Shown: one piece after another, positions 1-6,450 of the stretch
Layout: every line of letters begins with the position of its first letter
Numbering within the stretch: the stretch's first letter is position 1
Assembly: GCA_030828025.1 (NCBI GenBank)
Contig: JAURDG010000068.1
Span: 1-6,980, forward strand
DNA length: 6,980 nt
DNA from: Flavobacteriaceae bacterium
Lineage (GTDB): Bacteria; Bacteroidota; Bacteroidia; Flavobacteriales; Flavobacteriaceae
Reading direction: 5' to 3'
Position numbers and translations under genes: made by a program
The notes under the pieces: generated by a model
The model's database searches: none
Told to the model about the DNA's origin: nothing
What the model saw: only the letters and a program-made list of their open reading frames with translations

Positions 1-107
1 TTATTCCCTACTAGCCCAAATGTCTGTCCGCTTGGAATTTGTAAATCATCTATGTCAAGTACGGTTTGCTCACCGTATTTTTTCGAAAGCAGGGCAATAT
101 CAATCAT
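1..107 (-). CDS. ABC transporter ATP-binding protein (N-terminal fragment, cut by window edge)
   Basis: Only the first 35 codons are in the window. They begin MIDIALLSKKYGEQTVLDID and run to GQTFGLVGN, where the Walker A (P-loop) motif of an ABC ATPase begins; the expected next residues (NGAGKT/S) lie outside. The A-loop-type aromatic (Y11 in KKYG) is in the usual place before the first strand. The ATG (105-107) overlaps the TGA stop of the upstream DUF5687 gene in an ATGA arrangement, so the two are probably translationally coupled, and the ATPase very likely powers that membrane protein as its permease partner. The substrate cannot be told. The family call is firm despite the short fragment because the order KKYG, then P.GQ, then GLVGN is typical of these ATPases. 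Confidence 0.85.
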   Translation of the reverse strand, partial: MIDIALLSKKYGEQTVLDIDDLQIPSGQTFGLVGN

Positions 108-1573
108 GTGTTCTTTTGTTTGTATGCATTGAGGGTGAGGTATTTTTCTTTCTTATAAATGCGTTCAATCCACCTAAAAACAACCGTTCTTAGCGCAAAT
201 CCCAAAACGCCCACTACGGCAATCAGTATGAAGCCCAAGATTTTGCTGTGCAGCAGTACGCCCACATAAAAAATAAACATAGGCACTATAATTTTAGGAA
301 AGCTAAGCAACAAGGTTTTGACGTTAAATGATTTTTTGTCGCCAAAGGCACGTTGCATGGAATTGAGGTCAATGGGTGTTCGGGTATAGGCACCCGAAAG
401 CAGCACCATGTGCGCATTCACACCGATGTTATACACACCACCCACTAGGATTGCCAAATAGGTATCCCAGCCAAAAAATAAATAAAAACTCGCCAAGGGA
501 AGGCTCACCAAGGTTCCGACCACAATCAGCCACCATTTGGACATTAAATACTCTTTGTACGCTACGTTTTGGGTCATCATCAAGGGATAATAGCCGCTGT
601 CCCAGCTTGGGACATACTGCCCAAAACTGAATAAAAAGCCACCACTGACAAAAATCCCGACAAACACCAATATGACCGAACCGCTGTAAATATCACTCAT
701 AAATATAAGTCCGTAAAACAAAAACGCAAAGCCCATCCACACAGCCAAACGTGCACGTTTGTTGCGTAAAATCAAACGAATATCATTTTTAAGAAAGAAC
801 GCTGTGCGCCCAAAACGATCTAACCAGTTGAGTTCAGTTGCGCGTTGCATTTCCTTTTTGCTGCGCATCATTTCGCTGTCCATATACAGCTTGGCATAGA
901 AGTGACGAAAACTCCAGCGGTAGGTCAACAGCACCAGCGCAAAGGGGATCAACGCCCAAAGCGGCTGATTGTAGGATGCCATAAAAACAGGCGTGGATAT
1001 GGTGGTGATGTCAAACCAACCCATATATTGAAGTCCAAACAACCCAAACAGGACTAGTGCCACAAGCATCAACACTTGGTCTTTGCTGTTGAGCATGATA
1101 TTTAAAAAATTCGTGGTTAAAATGATGCTGCCAATGCTAAACCACCAGCCGACAACACCCCATGTTGAATAACCATCCTTGAGCAGCAGCACGCCAAAAG
1201 GGATAAAAAAGAACAGATTTACAACATTAAAAAAACTAACGAGGCTTTTTGCCAACCCAAAGCGGACAATATTTTTTCGTAGAATAGGCATGGCGAGTAA
1301 AGGCTGCACATGGACAATAGGCATTTTTTGCCCCAAGTAGCGCAGTACAATCCAAAACACAAACCCATAAATCAAATATCCGCTCACCGCCTGCAGCGGG
1401 TCAAGCCCGAACTGTTCTTGCGTAACATCAAATGCAAAAAAGGCAAAACCAGTAAAAACAAAAGCCAGATAAGCCCAAACAAAGCCCATAAGTATTTTCT
1501 GTGCAAGTTTGGTCGCTACGCCTGCAGCCCTAAAAAAGGATTTCCATTGAAGATAAACAAGTTTGCCTAACAT
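104..1573 (-). CDS. DUF5687 family polytopic membrane protein, probable ABC exporter permease
   Basis: A 489-residue integral membrane protein with about twelve hydrophobic segments, roughly at residues 28-48, 62-80, 111-131, 138-161, 165-181, 204-217, 277-297, 299-317, 346-367, 370-392, 424-442 and 445-465. A basic cytoplasmic-type stretch (about 222-275) splits the protein into two halves. It ends in a charged tail (ERIYKKEKYL). I recognise it as the Bacteroidota DUF5687 family, which is typically encoded beside an ABC ATPase, as here (ATGA overlap at 104-107). The inferred role is the membrane half of an ABC exporter in the inner membrane; the substrate is unknown. The start at 1573 is the first Met, and a TAnnTTTG promoter box ends 17 nt upstream of it. 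It lies 30 bp downstream of the glycosyltransferase gene and could also receive read-through. Confidence 0.8.
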   Translation of the reverse strand: MLGKLVYLQWKSFFRAAGVATKLAQKILMGFVWAYLAFVFTGFAFFAFDVTQEQFGLDPLQAVSGYLIYGFVFWIVLRYLGQKMPIVHVQPLLAMPILRKNIVRFGLAKSLVSFFNVVNLFFFIPFGVLLLKDGYSTWGVVGWWFSIGSIILTTNFLNIMLNSKDQVLMLVALVLFGLFGLQYMGWFDITTISTPVFMASYNQPLWALIPFALVLLTYRWSFRHFYAKLYMDSEMMRSKKEMQRATELNWLDRFGRTAFFLKNDIRLILRNKRARLAVWMGFAFLFYGLIFMSDIYSGSVILVFVGIFVSGGFLFSFGQYVPSWDSGYYPLMMTQNVAYKEYLMSKWWLIVVGTLVSLPLASFYLFFGWDTYLAILVGGVYNIGVNAHMVLLSGAYTRTPIDLNSMQRAFGDKKSFNVKTLLLSFPKIIVPMFIFYVGVLLHSKILGFILIAVVGVLGFALRTVVFRWIERIYKKEKYLTLNAYKQKNT

Positions 1574-1590
1574 ATAAATAGGTATCGGGG

Positions 1591-1624
1591 CAAATATAAT
1601 TTTTTATCTTTTAAACTCCTCCAA
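1591..1624 (-). promoter_or_regulatory. Candidate Bacteroidota-type promoter for DUF5687-ABC operon
   Basis: On the minus strand, TATATTTG (1598 to 1591) fits the Bacteroidota -7 consensus TAnnTTTG exactly. A TTG at 1624-1622 could be the -33 element, but the 23-bp spacing is long. The box sits in the 30-bp gap and the -33 candidate lies inside the last codons of the glycosyltransferase gene. This suggests the transporter pair can be transcribed independently. The box is 17 nt from the ATG, so the leader would be about 10 nt. Confidence 0.45.
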
Positions 1625-2644
1625 CTCCTCCAACGCGGCTTCAATAACCGTTTTTGGTGCAATGCTTCGCATGGCGTCTTGGTAGCCTTTATGGGTTTTG
1701 TTTCCATATACCGAGGTGGGCAAAAAGGGATATTGTCCGCGGTCTGCCGTGAGGCCATTTTTTTCGGGTTGCCCAAATGGAGCAAAGCCTAAACACGGAT
1801 GTGTAGCACCCCAAAGACTAATCACAGGCACCCCATAGTTGGCTGCCAAGTGCCCATTTGCCGAATCCATGGAAATCATCAAATCGAGTTGCGCAATCAG
1901 CTGCAGTTCGGCGGCAAAAGCATAAACACTTGTGGCGTTTGCCACGTGTTTATATGCCTTTGCCCAAACATCAAGTTGAGCACGTTCTTCACGGCCAAAT
2001 CCAAAGAGGATGACCTGGTGTTCTCGCTGTAAAAACGCCACCACCTGTTGCATCAAATCTAAAGGATATTGTTTGCCCGTGTGCGCAGCAAAAGGCGCAA
2101 TGCCAATCCATTTTCTGTTTTGATCCAACGCCAGTGCTTCCGTATTGGGGCATAGTGGTCTGGGCGGAAACTCATGTGTGTCTAACGATATAGGGAAGCC
2201 CAGTCGCTCAAACACTTGTGCGTAGCGGTGTATTTGAGGAACTAAGGGCACTAAGGTTTTTGCTTTTGGTCGTGTTAGGCGTTTTTTGGCAGCACGCCCT
2301 TTGTCCAAGCGGGCTTTTTTAATCCAGAAATAGGGCATAAAATAGGTCATTAAGACCTTGGTGCGTAGCACTTGATGCAGGTCGGCAATATGGGTTGGAT
2401 GAAGCTGTTTTAGGGTTTTAAATAGATGATAAAGCCCTAGTATGCCTTTGTGTTTTCCATACAATTCGGGGATAACAAAAGCCACATTTGGCAACTCGTT
2501 AAATATGGGTTTAAAGCGTTCTCGGGTAAGGATGGTCAGGCGTACATCAGGGTAGGCTTGTGTAAGGCAACGCAATACCGGCAAGCACATGGCAACGTCT
2601 CCCAAAGCCGATAGGCGAAACACGATGATGTGTTTTGCTGCCAT
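1604..2644 (-). CDS. Glycosyltransferase family 9 (heptosyltransferase-like) protein
   Basis: A 346-residue GT-B fold enzyme of the ADP-heptose:LPS heptosyltransferase family. The N-terminal domain opens with IIVFRLSALGDVAMCLPVL; Asp16 in GDV matches the position of the catalytic base in WaaC-type enzymes. The C-terminal domain starts near residue 179 (WIGIAPFAAHTGKQYP, the donor phosphate-binding region). It carries the family signature around 258-280: S-M-D-S, then GH-LA, then GVPVISLWGATHP. Length is normal for the family. It probably adds a sugar to lipopolysaccharide or another surface glycan at the cytoplasmic face of the inner membrane. The exact donor and acceptor cannot be read, and many Bacteroidota members are not true heptosyltransferases. 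Its ATG shares one base with the stop of the DUF4254 gene (TGATG), so the two are probably translated together. Confidence 0.9.
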   Translation of the reverse strand: MAAKHIIVFRLSALGDVAMCLPVLRCLTQAYPDVRLTILTRERFKPIFNELPNVAFVIPELYGKHKGILGLYHLFKTLKQLHPTHIADLHQVLRTKVLMTYFMPYFWIKKARLDKGRAAKKRLTRPKAKTLVPLVPQIHRYAQVFERLGFPISLDTHEFPPRPLCPNTEALALDQNRKWIGIAPFAAHTGKQYPLDLMQQVVAFLQREHQVILFGFGREERAQLDVWAKAYKHVANATSVYAFAAELQLIAQLDLMISMDSANGHLAANYGVPVISLWGATHPCLGFAPFGQPEKNGLTADRGQYPFLPTSVYGNKTHKGYQDAMRSIAPKTVIEAALEELEEFKR

Positions 2645-3249
2645 CAGGATTTTTTCTGGTACAAGACCGGATTCAGCGATTCGTCGTTGTACATTTTCAT
2701 TTGCTTGTACACTTTCATATACTTTTTACCCGCTGCCATATCGGTCAGCAGTTGGTCTATGGCGGTGGATAAATCCACTTGTTGTTCCAGCAACACCTCT
2801 AGTTTTTGGCTGCATGCAGCACGATGCTCGTCAGAGGCAGAACTTCGCGTAGCCTCTTCTTTCATGTGGTAAATTTTGAGTGCCAAAATGGACAGGCGAT
2901 CTATTGCCCAGGCAGGGCTTTCGGTATTGATGGTGGCATCTTCCAAGAGCGACACATTACCAAATTGTTGCAAAAAATAGCTGTCAATGTATTCCACCAT
3001 ATCGGTGCGGTCTTGATTGGAAGCATCTATTTTTCGTTTGAGCTCTAGGGCAGCTATCGGATCGATGCTGGGCTCTCGGATGAGGTCTTCATAGTGCCAT
3101 TGCACGGTGTCAATCCAGTTTTTGCGGTACAGCAAATGGTCGAGGGTTTTTGGATCATAAGGGTTTTCAAAGGGCTGGTTTACCGAATCCAGGATGTGAT
3201 AGGTTTTGATGCTTTGCTCAAAAATGCGAAACGCATGGGCACTGGTCAT
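2644..3249 (-). CDS. DUF4254 domain protein, partner of GT9
   Basis: A 201-residue soluble, mostly helical and charged protein with no signal peptide or membrane segment. I recognise it as DUF4254 from its conserved blocks: WHYEDLIREP (51-60), KRKIDASNQDRTDMVE (71-86) and SPAWAIDRLSILALKIYHM (111-129). The alternation of polar and hydrophobic residues from about 111 to 185 suggests long helices. Its biochemical function is not established. The family often sits beside GT9 glycosyltransferases in Bacteroidota, and here the stop codon overlaps the GT9 start by one base, which supports a shared role in surface polysaccharide or LPS assembly (inference). The start at 3249 is supported by a promoter-like TATCTTTG box 16 nt upstream; the gene diverges from the small plus-strand gene at 3346. 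Confidence 0.82.
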   Translation of the reverse strand: MTSAHAFRIFEQSIKTYHILDSVNQPFENPYDPKTLDHLLYRKNWIDTVQWHYEDLIREPSIDPIAALELKRKIDASNQDRTDMVEYIDSYFLQQFGNVSLLEDATINTESPAWAIDRLSILALKIYHMKEEATRSSASDEHRAACSQKLEVLLEQQVDLSTAIDQLLTDMAAGKKYMKVYKQMKMYNDESLNPVLYQKKS

Positions 3250-3265
3250 AAGAAAAAACTTTTGT

Positions 3266-3273
3266 CAAAGATA
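3266..3273 (-). promoter_or_regulatory. Candidate -7 box for DUF4254-GT9 operon
   Basis: TATCTTTG on the minus strand (3273 to 3266) is an exact match to TAnnTTTG. No good TTG lies 17-23 bp upstream, so the -33 element is weak or absent. It is 16 nt from the DUF4254 ATG, giving a predicted leader of roughly 9 nt. Together with the plus-strand promoter at 3297-3327 it makes the 96-bp gap a divergent promoter region. Confidence 0.45.
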
Positions 3274-3296
3274 GGTCAAAATCCAAAAGTGGATAC

Positions 3297-3327
3297 TTGC
3301 ACCACGTCGATTTTAGGTGTATTTTTG
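3297..3327 (+). promoter_or_regulatory. Candidate promoter for the small 3346-3573 gene
   Basis: TTG at 3297-3299, then a 20-bp spacer, then TATTTTTG at 3320-3327. This fits the Bacteroidota pattern TTG-N(about 19)-TAnnTTTG, the best complete match found in the window. The box ends 18 nt before the ATG at 3346, so the leader would be about 11 nt. The intervening bases show no purine-rich Shine-Dalgarno site. Confidence 0.55.
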
Positions 3328-3345
3328 CCGTGCAAAACCTAGAAT

Positions 3346-3573
3346 ATGAAAGCCTTTTTTGAATCCATCGCCTATCTTTTTGAAGAAATCTTGTTTGTTC
3401 CGCTTCATGCGCTGCGCGAAGTAGAACTTACCAACTGGGTTTTATCGAATTCGATGAACTGGTTGTTTTTGCTTATTGGCTTTTCAGGAATGATTTATTG
3501 GTTACGTCAGCTAAAGAAATTTGACACCAACAACGAAGAAGACCGCGATTCTACGTCGCACTCCTTTCTATAA
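3346..3573 (+). CDS. Small single-pass membrane protein, DUF6341-like
   Basis: A 75-residue protein: an amphipathic N-terminus (MKAFFESIAYLFEEILFVPL), one transmembrane segment at about 37-56 (NWLFLLIGFSGMIYWLRQL), then a polar, acidic tail. It resembles a small flavobacterial family that I recall as DUF6341, found beside purD and sometimes mislabelled uracil phosphoribosyltransferase. There is no PRPP-binding motif or Rossmann fold here, so that enzymatic name should not be used. Function is unknown. The ATG at 3346 follows a good promoter. It is the only convincing plus-strand gene in the window, diverging from DUF4254 and converging on purD. Its TAA stop (3571-3573) lies within the last codons of purD on the other strand. 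Confidence 0.8.
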   Translation: MKAFFESIAYLFEEILFVPLHALREVELTNWVLSNSMNWLFLLIGFSGMIYWLRQLKKFDTNNEEDRDSTSHSFL

Positions 3574-4833
3574 ATCGAAACCTAAATCTTTTCGAAAGTA
3601 CATTCCTTCAAACGATATGTTTGTCAGGTTGCCATAGGCACTCGTTAGCGCCTCGTGAATGTCCGTCCCAAAACCTGTTGATGTCAACACACGCCCGCCA
3701 CTAGTGACTAATTTGCCATCGTTTGTCGTTGTGCCTGCATGGAAAATTAGGGCATCGTTAGGTATCCCCGTGATTTCTTTGCCTTTTTCATAGGCTTCGG
3801 GATAACCGCCTGAAACGGCTACTACGGTTGCTGCAGCCTTGGAACTGATTTGAAGCGTCACTTCGTTAAGGCGTTTTTCGGCGGTAGCACTGAGCAATTC
3901 CACCATATCGTTTTCAATACGTGGCAACACCACTTGGGTTTCTGGGTCGCCCATGCGGACGTTGTACTCAATCACAAATGGGTCATCGCCTACGCGAATA
4001 AGTCCAATAAACACAAAACCGACAAAGTCGAGTTTGTCTTTTTTAAAACCCTCGAGGGTTGGGGTAATGATACGGTCGTGAATTTTTTGCTCAAAGGCAG
4101 GATCGTTAAACGGCACTGGCGAAACAGCACCCATACCTCCGGTGTTGAGTCCGGTATCGCCTTCGCCGATGCGTTTGTAATCCTTGGCAAAAGGGAAGGT
4201 AACGTGGCCACTACCATCAGTAAGGACAAAGCACGAAAGCTCAATGCCGTCCAAAAAGCCTTCGATGACCACCTGTTCGCTGGCGGCACCAAATTTTTTG
4301 TGTGCCAACATATCGGTAAGCGCTTCTTTGGCTTCCGCCAACTCATGGATGATCAGCACGCCTTTTCCGGCAGCCAGTCCGTCGGCTTTTAACACATAGG
4401 GTGCGGGAATGGTTTCCAAATACGCCAAGCCTTCGGCAAGGGTGTCGGCGGTGAATTGTTTGTAGGGAGCTGTCGGTATATGATGACGCTCCATAAACGC
4501 CTTAGCGTATGCCTTGCTGCCTTCGAGTTGGGCAGCTTCTTGTTTGGGCCCAATCACGGGAATATGCCCAAGTGTGGGATGTGCCGCAATAAAATCGTGG
4601 ACACCTGCCACCAAAGGAGCCTCGGGGCCTACCACAACCAAATCAATTTGATGTTGGGTCATGGCTTGAGCTACGGCTTCTAGGTTGGTTGGATCTATGG
4701 GCAGGTTGGTGCCGAGTTGTGCCGTGCCTGCATTTCCGGGCGCAATAAATAACTTAGGTTTTTTTGGGCTTTTTGCGAGCTTGTAGCAAAAGGTATGTTC
4801 TCTACCGCCACTGCCAAGAATAAGAATGTTCAT
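3568..4833 (-). CDS. purD: Phosphoribosylamine--glycine ligase (GAR synthetase)
   Basis: Makes glycinamide ribonucleotide from phosphoribosylamine, glycine and ATP, the second step of de novo purine synthesis, in the cytoplasm. The 421-residue length is normal. Visible in order: N-terminal MNILILGSGGREHTF (1-15); APGNAGTA (31-38); VVVGPEAPL (67-75); ATP-grasp lid region YVLKADGLAAGKGVLI (146-161); FAKDYKRIGEGDTGLNTGGMG (start 215), split by the family's conserved GD-G-NTGGMG core; and the metal-binding VIEYNVRMGDPETQ (287-300). All expected motifs are intact. An in-frame ATG-initiated extension to 4926 exists, but the added 31 residues are not family-like and a TATTTTTG promoter box (4847-4854) lies inside it, so 4833 is the start. 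The gene is monocistronic here and overlaps the 3' end of the convergent small gene by 6 bp. Confidence 0.97.
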   Translation of the reverse strand: MNILILGSGGREHTFCYKLAKSPKKPKLFIAPGNAGTAQLGTNLPIDPTNLEAVAQAMTQHQIDLVVVGPEAPLVAGVHDFIAAHPTLGHIPVIGPKQEAAQLEGSKAYAKAFMERHHIPTAPYKQFTADTLAEGLAYLETIPAPYVLKADGLAAGKGVLIIHELAEAKEALTDMLAHKKFGAASEQVVIEGFLDGIELSCFVLTDGSGHVTFPFAKDYKRIGEGDTGLNTGGMGAVSPVPFNDPAFEQKIHDRIITPTLEGFKKDKLDFVGFVFIGLIRVGDDPFVIEYNVRMGDPETQVVLPRIENDMVELLSATAEKRLNEVTLQISSKAAATVVAVSGGYPEAYEKGKEITGIPNDALIFHAGTTTNDGKLVTSGGRVLTSTGFGTDIHEALTSAYGNLTNISFEGMYFRKDLGFDL

Positions 4834-4846
4834 GCAAACGTTTTGG

Positions 4847-4854
4847 CAAAAATA
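4847..4854 (-). promoter_or_regulatory. purD: Candidate -7 box for purD
   Basis: TATTTTTG on the minus strand (4854 to 4847) matches TAnnTTTG exactly and ends 13 nt before the purD ATG. No clear TTG at -33 was found. With a start of transcription about 7 nt further on, the leader would be only about 6 nt, so there is no room for a purine riboswitch. The box also decides the purD start against the longer frame reaching 4926. Confidence 0.5.
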
Positions 4855-4967
4855 GGGAAAGGGATGGGATAACGCTGTTTGCCTTGTGGGCTTTTTCCGT
4901 ATTTGATGGTAGGAGCTTGGCAGCACAGGCTACCAACACGTTTGAAACATAAAGTTAGATTTGGAAG

Positions 4968-5002
4968 CCCGCTGGCACGAGACACAGCCTCGCGCCAGCG
5001 GG
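4968..5002. repeat. REP palindrome copy 1, long form with complete 9-bp arms
   Basis: Perfect 9-bp arms CCCGCTGGC (4968-4976) and GCCAGCGGG (4994-5002) enclose an inner 4-bp stem CGAG/CTCG (4978-4981, 4989-4992) with a 7-nt loop. The two stems are separated by one pair, A4977 with C4993. The 29-bp unit shared with the other copies is 4974-5002, in the plus orientation. Read as minus-strand RNA the odd pair becomes G-U, giving a continuous 14-bp stem. The hairpin lies 18 bp past the stop of the 5021-5608 gene and could protect or end that transcript, but there is no T run after it. This is the only copy with both full outer arms. Confidence 0.9.
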
Positions 5003-5020
5003 GTCGAATACCGCCTACAA

Positions 5021-5608
5021 TTATGGTTCAGAAGTAAAATCTTTTCCTTCTAATTCAATGCAAAAGTTGTTTTCATCTAAAATGAAGTTGTCATATAAAG
5101 ACTCTTTTATAGCTTCATCCAAAAGTGATAAAACAAAAAAGTTTTCTTTAATTGTAGAATCAGTGTTTGTGTAAAATTTTTGCATCCATATTAAACTTAT
5201 ATTTTCATTGCTACAATTTCCAATAAACAGTCTACTAGAAAAGATTATCTTGCCTCCCAAATAATCAAATAATTTTCCAGGGTAAACATATTTATTTACC
5301 TCATTAACGTCAAAATTTCCGTTTTCTGGGTTATGAACAAAAATTGATGGATTTTCATCACATTTTTCACATGATTTCCCTGACATAATCAAATAAGGCG
5401 TACCTGAATTTGTGTACAGAGTCTTGATGTATGTTAAATCGTACAAGTTTGTTTTTACTATTATACCATTTTTGAACTCTAAATTATTTCTTGAAATTTT
5501 TTCTAATTCCCAATTTCCAGTTTGTATTGCTCCACTTTTGAAAGTGCAATTTTCTGGTTGAGAAAAAAAACATAGCAACATTGAGAATATTAAATACTTC
5601 ATAATCAT
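5021..5608 (-). CDS. Hypothetical exported protein
   Basis: A 195-residue protein I do not recognise. The N-terminus (MKYLIFSMLLCFFSQ after a second Met at 5602) looks like a short Sec signal peptide with a hydrophobic core at about residues 5-15. Cys13 (SMLLC) is not in a proper lipobox, so secretion to the periplasm is likelier than lipidation. The mature part is rich in Asn, Lys, Phe and Tyr and contains a CxxC pair (SCEKC, Cys80 and Cys83) plus single cysteines at 21, 132 and 183. Either Met at 5608 or at 5602 may start it; neither has a clear ribosome site. It is much more AT-rich than the purD side, lies alone between REP copies 1 and 2, and may be a horizontally acquired or fast-evolving accessory gene. 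Function is unknown. Confidence 0.65.
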   Translation of the reverse strand: MIMKYLIFSMLLCFFSQPENCTFKSGAIQTGNWELEKISRNNLEFKNGIIVKTNLYDLTYIKTLYTNSGTPYLIMSGKSCEKCDENPSIFVHNPENGNFDVNEVNKYVYPGKLFDYLGGKIIFSSRLFIGNCSNENISLIWMQKFYTNTDSTIKENFFVLSLLDEAIKESLYDNFILDENNFCIELEGKDFTSEP

Positions 5609-5701
5609 TCTATCTAAAATTTTTATAGTTATGTTTAATTTTCCCGTTAATTATTTTTGGACTGTATATCAAAAATCTCGATGGACCAGGTCTTAAATCC
5701 T

Positions 5702-5730
5702 CCCGCTGGCGCGAGGCTGTGTCTCGTGCC
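5702..5730 (-). repeat. REP palindrome copy 2 (inverted)
   Basis: Exact reverse complement of the 29-bp unit seen at 4974-5002. The stem is TGGC/GCCA, a G-T pair, then CGAG/CTCG around a 7-nt loop; the long outer arm is not completed on the right side (AATA follows instead of GCGGG). It lies 51 bp past the transposase stop and points opposite to all other copies, so it forms inverted flanks both with copy 1 (around the 5021-5608 gene) and with copy 3 (around the transposase). Confidence 0.92.
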
Positions 5731-5781
5731 AATACTACTTCCACTACTACGTTTTTCATTAATTCCCACCATTCATACTAT

Positions 5782-6306
5782 CTAAATATCAATAACAATT
5801 TGGCTATCTGCCAATCTATTGTAGTTTTTTGCACTACTGTATTTCCAATGTTCAGGGCTAGTAACAAACCCTGCTCGAACAGGATTCATGTGTACGTAAT
5901 AAATTTTTTGGTTAACCACCTTATCTGACCATAATTCAATAGGCTTGTTATGGTGTTGCCAAAACTGCCTTGGCTTGTTTTGTTCAAATAAAGCCAACAT
6001 CCATTCCTGTCTGCTTTCTTGTGGGTGTGCTTCAATTTCTTCCAACACCCTTTTTGCGGTATAGGCTTTAAAGTCTCGTAAAACTTCACTCGGATTTTCT
6101 TCTTCTGCACGGAATACTAAATGCACATGGCTGGGCATAAAACAATAGGCATAAACACACATTTTTTTTACACTGCGACAAAAGTTTAACGATTGTTCAA
6201 GAATGGAAAAGTAGCATTGCCGTGTAAAAACGTCTATCCAAAAACAGGTTGCAAAACTGACAAAATAGGCTGCCTCGGGATTACGAAATTTGTACTTTCT
6301 ACTCAT
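5782..6306 (-). CDS. REP-associated tyrosine transposase (RAYT), Y1/HUH family
   Basis: A 174-residue single-domain Y1 transposase related to IS200/IS605 TnpA. The N-terminus MSRKYKFRNPEAAYFVSFAT is typical of the Bacteroidota branch. The HUH metal site is His60-Val-His62 in YCFMPSHVHLVF. The FWQHHNKPIELWS block (115-127) precedes KIYYVHMNPVRAGFV (134-148); Tyr137 corresponds to the catalytic Tyr115 of E. coli TnpA-REP by alignment of Y-x-x-x-NPV. The end motif WKYSSAKNY (154-162) is present. All key residues are intact, so it could be active, cutting single-stranded DNA at REP palindromes through a 5'-phosphotyrosine link. The ATG at 6306 is the natural start; a near-consensus TAAAATTTG lies upstream (one base too long for TAnnTTTG). 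It carries no accessory TnpB. Confidence 0.9.
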   Translation of the reverse strand: MSRKYKFRNPEAAYFVSFATCFWIDVFTRQCYFSILEQSLNFCRSVKKMCVYAYCFMPSHVHLVFRAEEENPSEVLRDFKAYTAKRVLEEIEAHPQESRQEWMLALFEQNKPRQFWQHHNKPIELWSDKVVNQKIYYVHMNPVRAGFVTSPEHWKYSSAKNYNRLADSQIVIDI

Positions 6307-6361
6307 GCATAAGAATTGGTGCTTTAAATGTACAAATTTTATCTTTTACTGGTTGTTAAAA

Positions 6362-6390
6362 GGCACGAGACACAGCCTCGCGCCAGCGGG
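6362..6390 (+). repeat. REP palindrome copy 3
   Basis: Identical over 29 bp to the unit at 4974-5002, starting GGCACGAGACACAGCC and ending GCCAGCGGG. It begins 55 bp upstream of the transposase ATG and is preceded by GTTAAAA. The short stem is GGC/GCC plus CGAG/CTCG with the A-C position between them. Confidence 0.93.
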
Positions 6391-6419
6391 GGCACGAGAC
6401 ACAGCCTCGCCCCAGCGGG
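6391..6419 (+). repeat. REP palindrome copy 4 (one substitution)
   Basis: Directly abuts copy 3 with no spacer. It differs from the unit at one position: C instead of G at 6411. That change breaks the GGC/GCC part of the stem, so this copy should fold less well than the others. Confidence 0.92.
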
Positions 6420-6423
6420 GGCT

Positions 6424-6450
6424 AAAAGGCACGAGACACAGCCTCGCGCC
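6424..6450 (-). terminator. Terminator-like hairpin formed by REP copy 5 plus TTTT
   Basis: Read on the minus strand, copy 5 gives an 8-bp stem (GGC, G-U, CGAG) with a 7-nt loop, followed at once by TTTT (6427 to 6424). It starts 18 nt past the stop of the small gene at 6469. Copy 3 has the same TTTT after it (6361 to 6358). The T run is short, so an intrinsic terminator role is plausible but weak. Confidence 0.35.

Noticed and set aside
1567..1785. 72-residue minus-strand open frame spanning the GT9/DUF5687 junction
   Set aside because: Out-of-frame shadow of the GT9 3' end, with low-complexity basic sequence and no family features.
3990..4346. 118-residue minus-strand open frame
   Set aside because: Lies within purD in another frame and is a shadow of it.
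3850..4392. 180-residue plus-strand open frame
   Set aside because: It is wholly antisense to purD, which has all its family motifs; the sequence has no recognisable domain.
4834..4926. N-terminal extension of purD to an ATG at 4926
   Set aside because: The 31 extra residues do not fit the family, whose proteins begin at the glycine-rich first strand, and a promoter-like box lies inside this stretch.
5652..5659. Plus-strand TATTTTTG resembling a promoter box
   Set aside because: No TTG at the right distance and no plus-strand gene follows; likely chance in an AT-rich gap.
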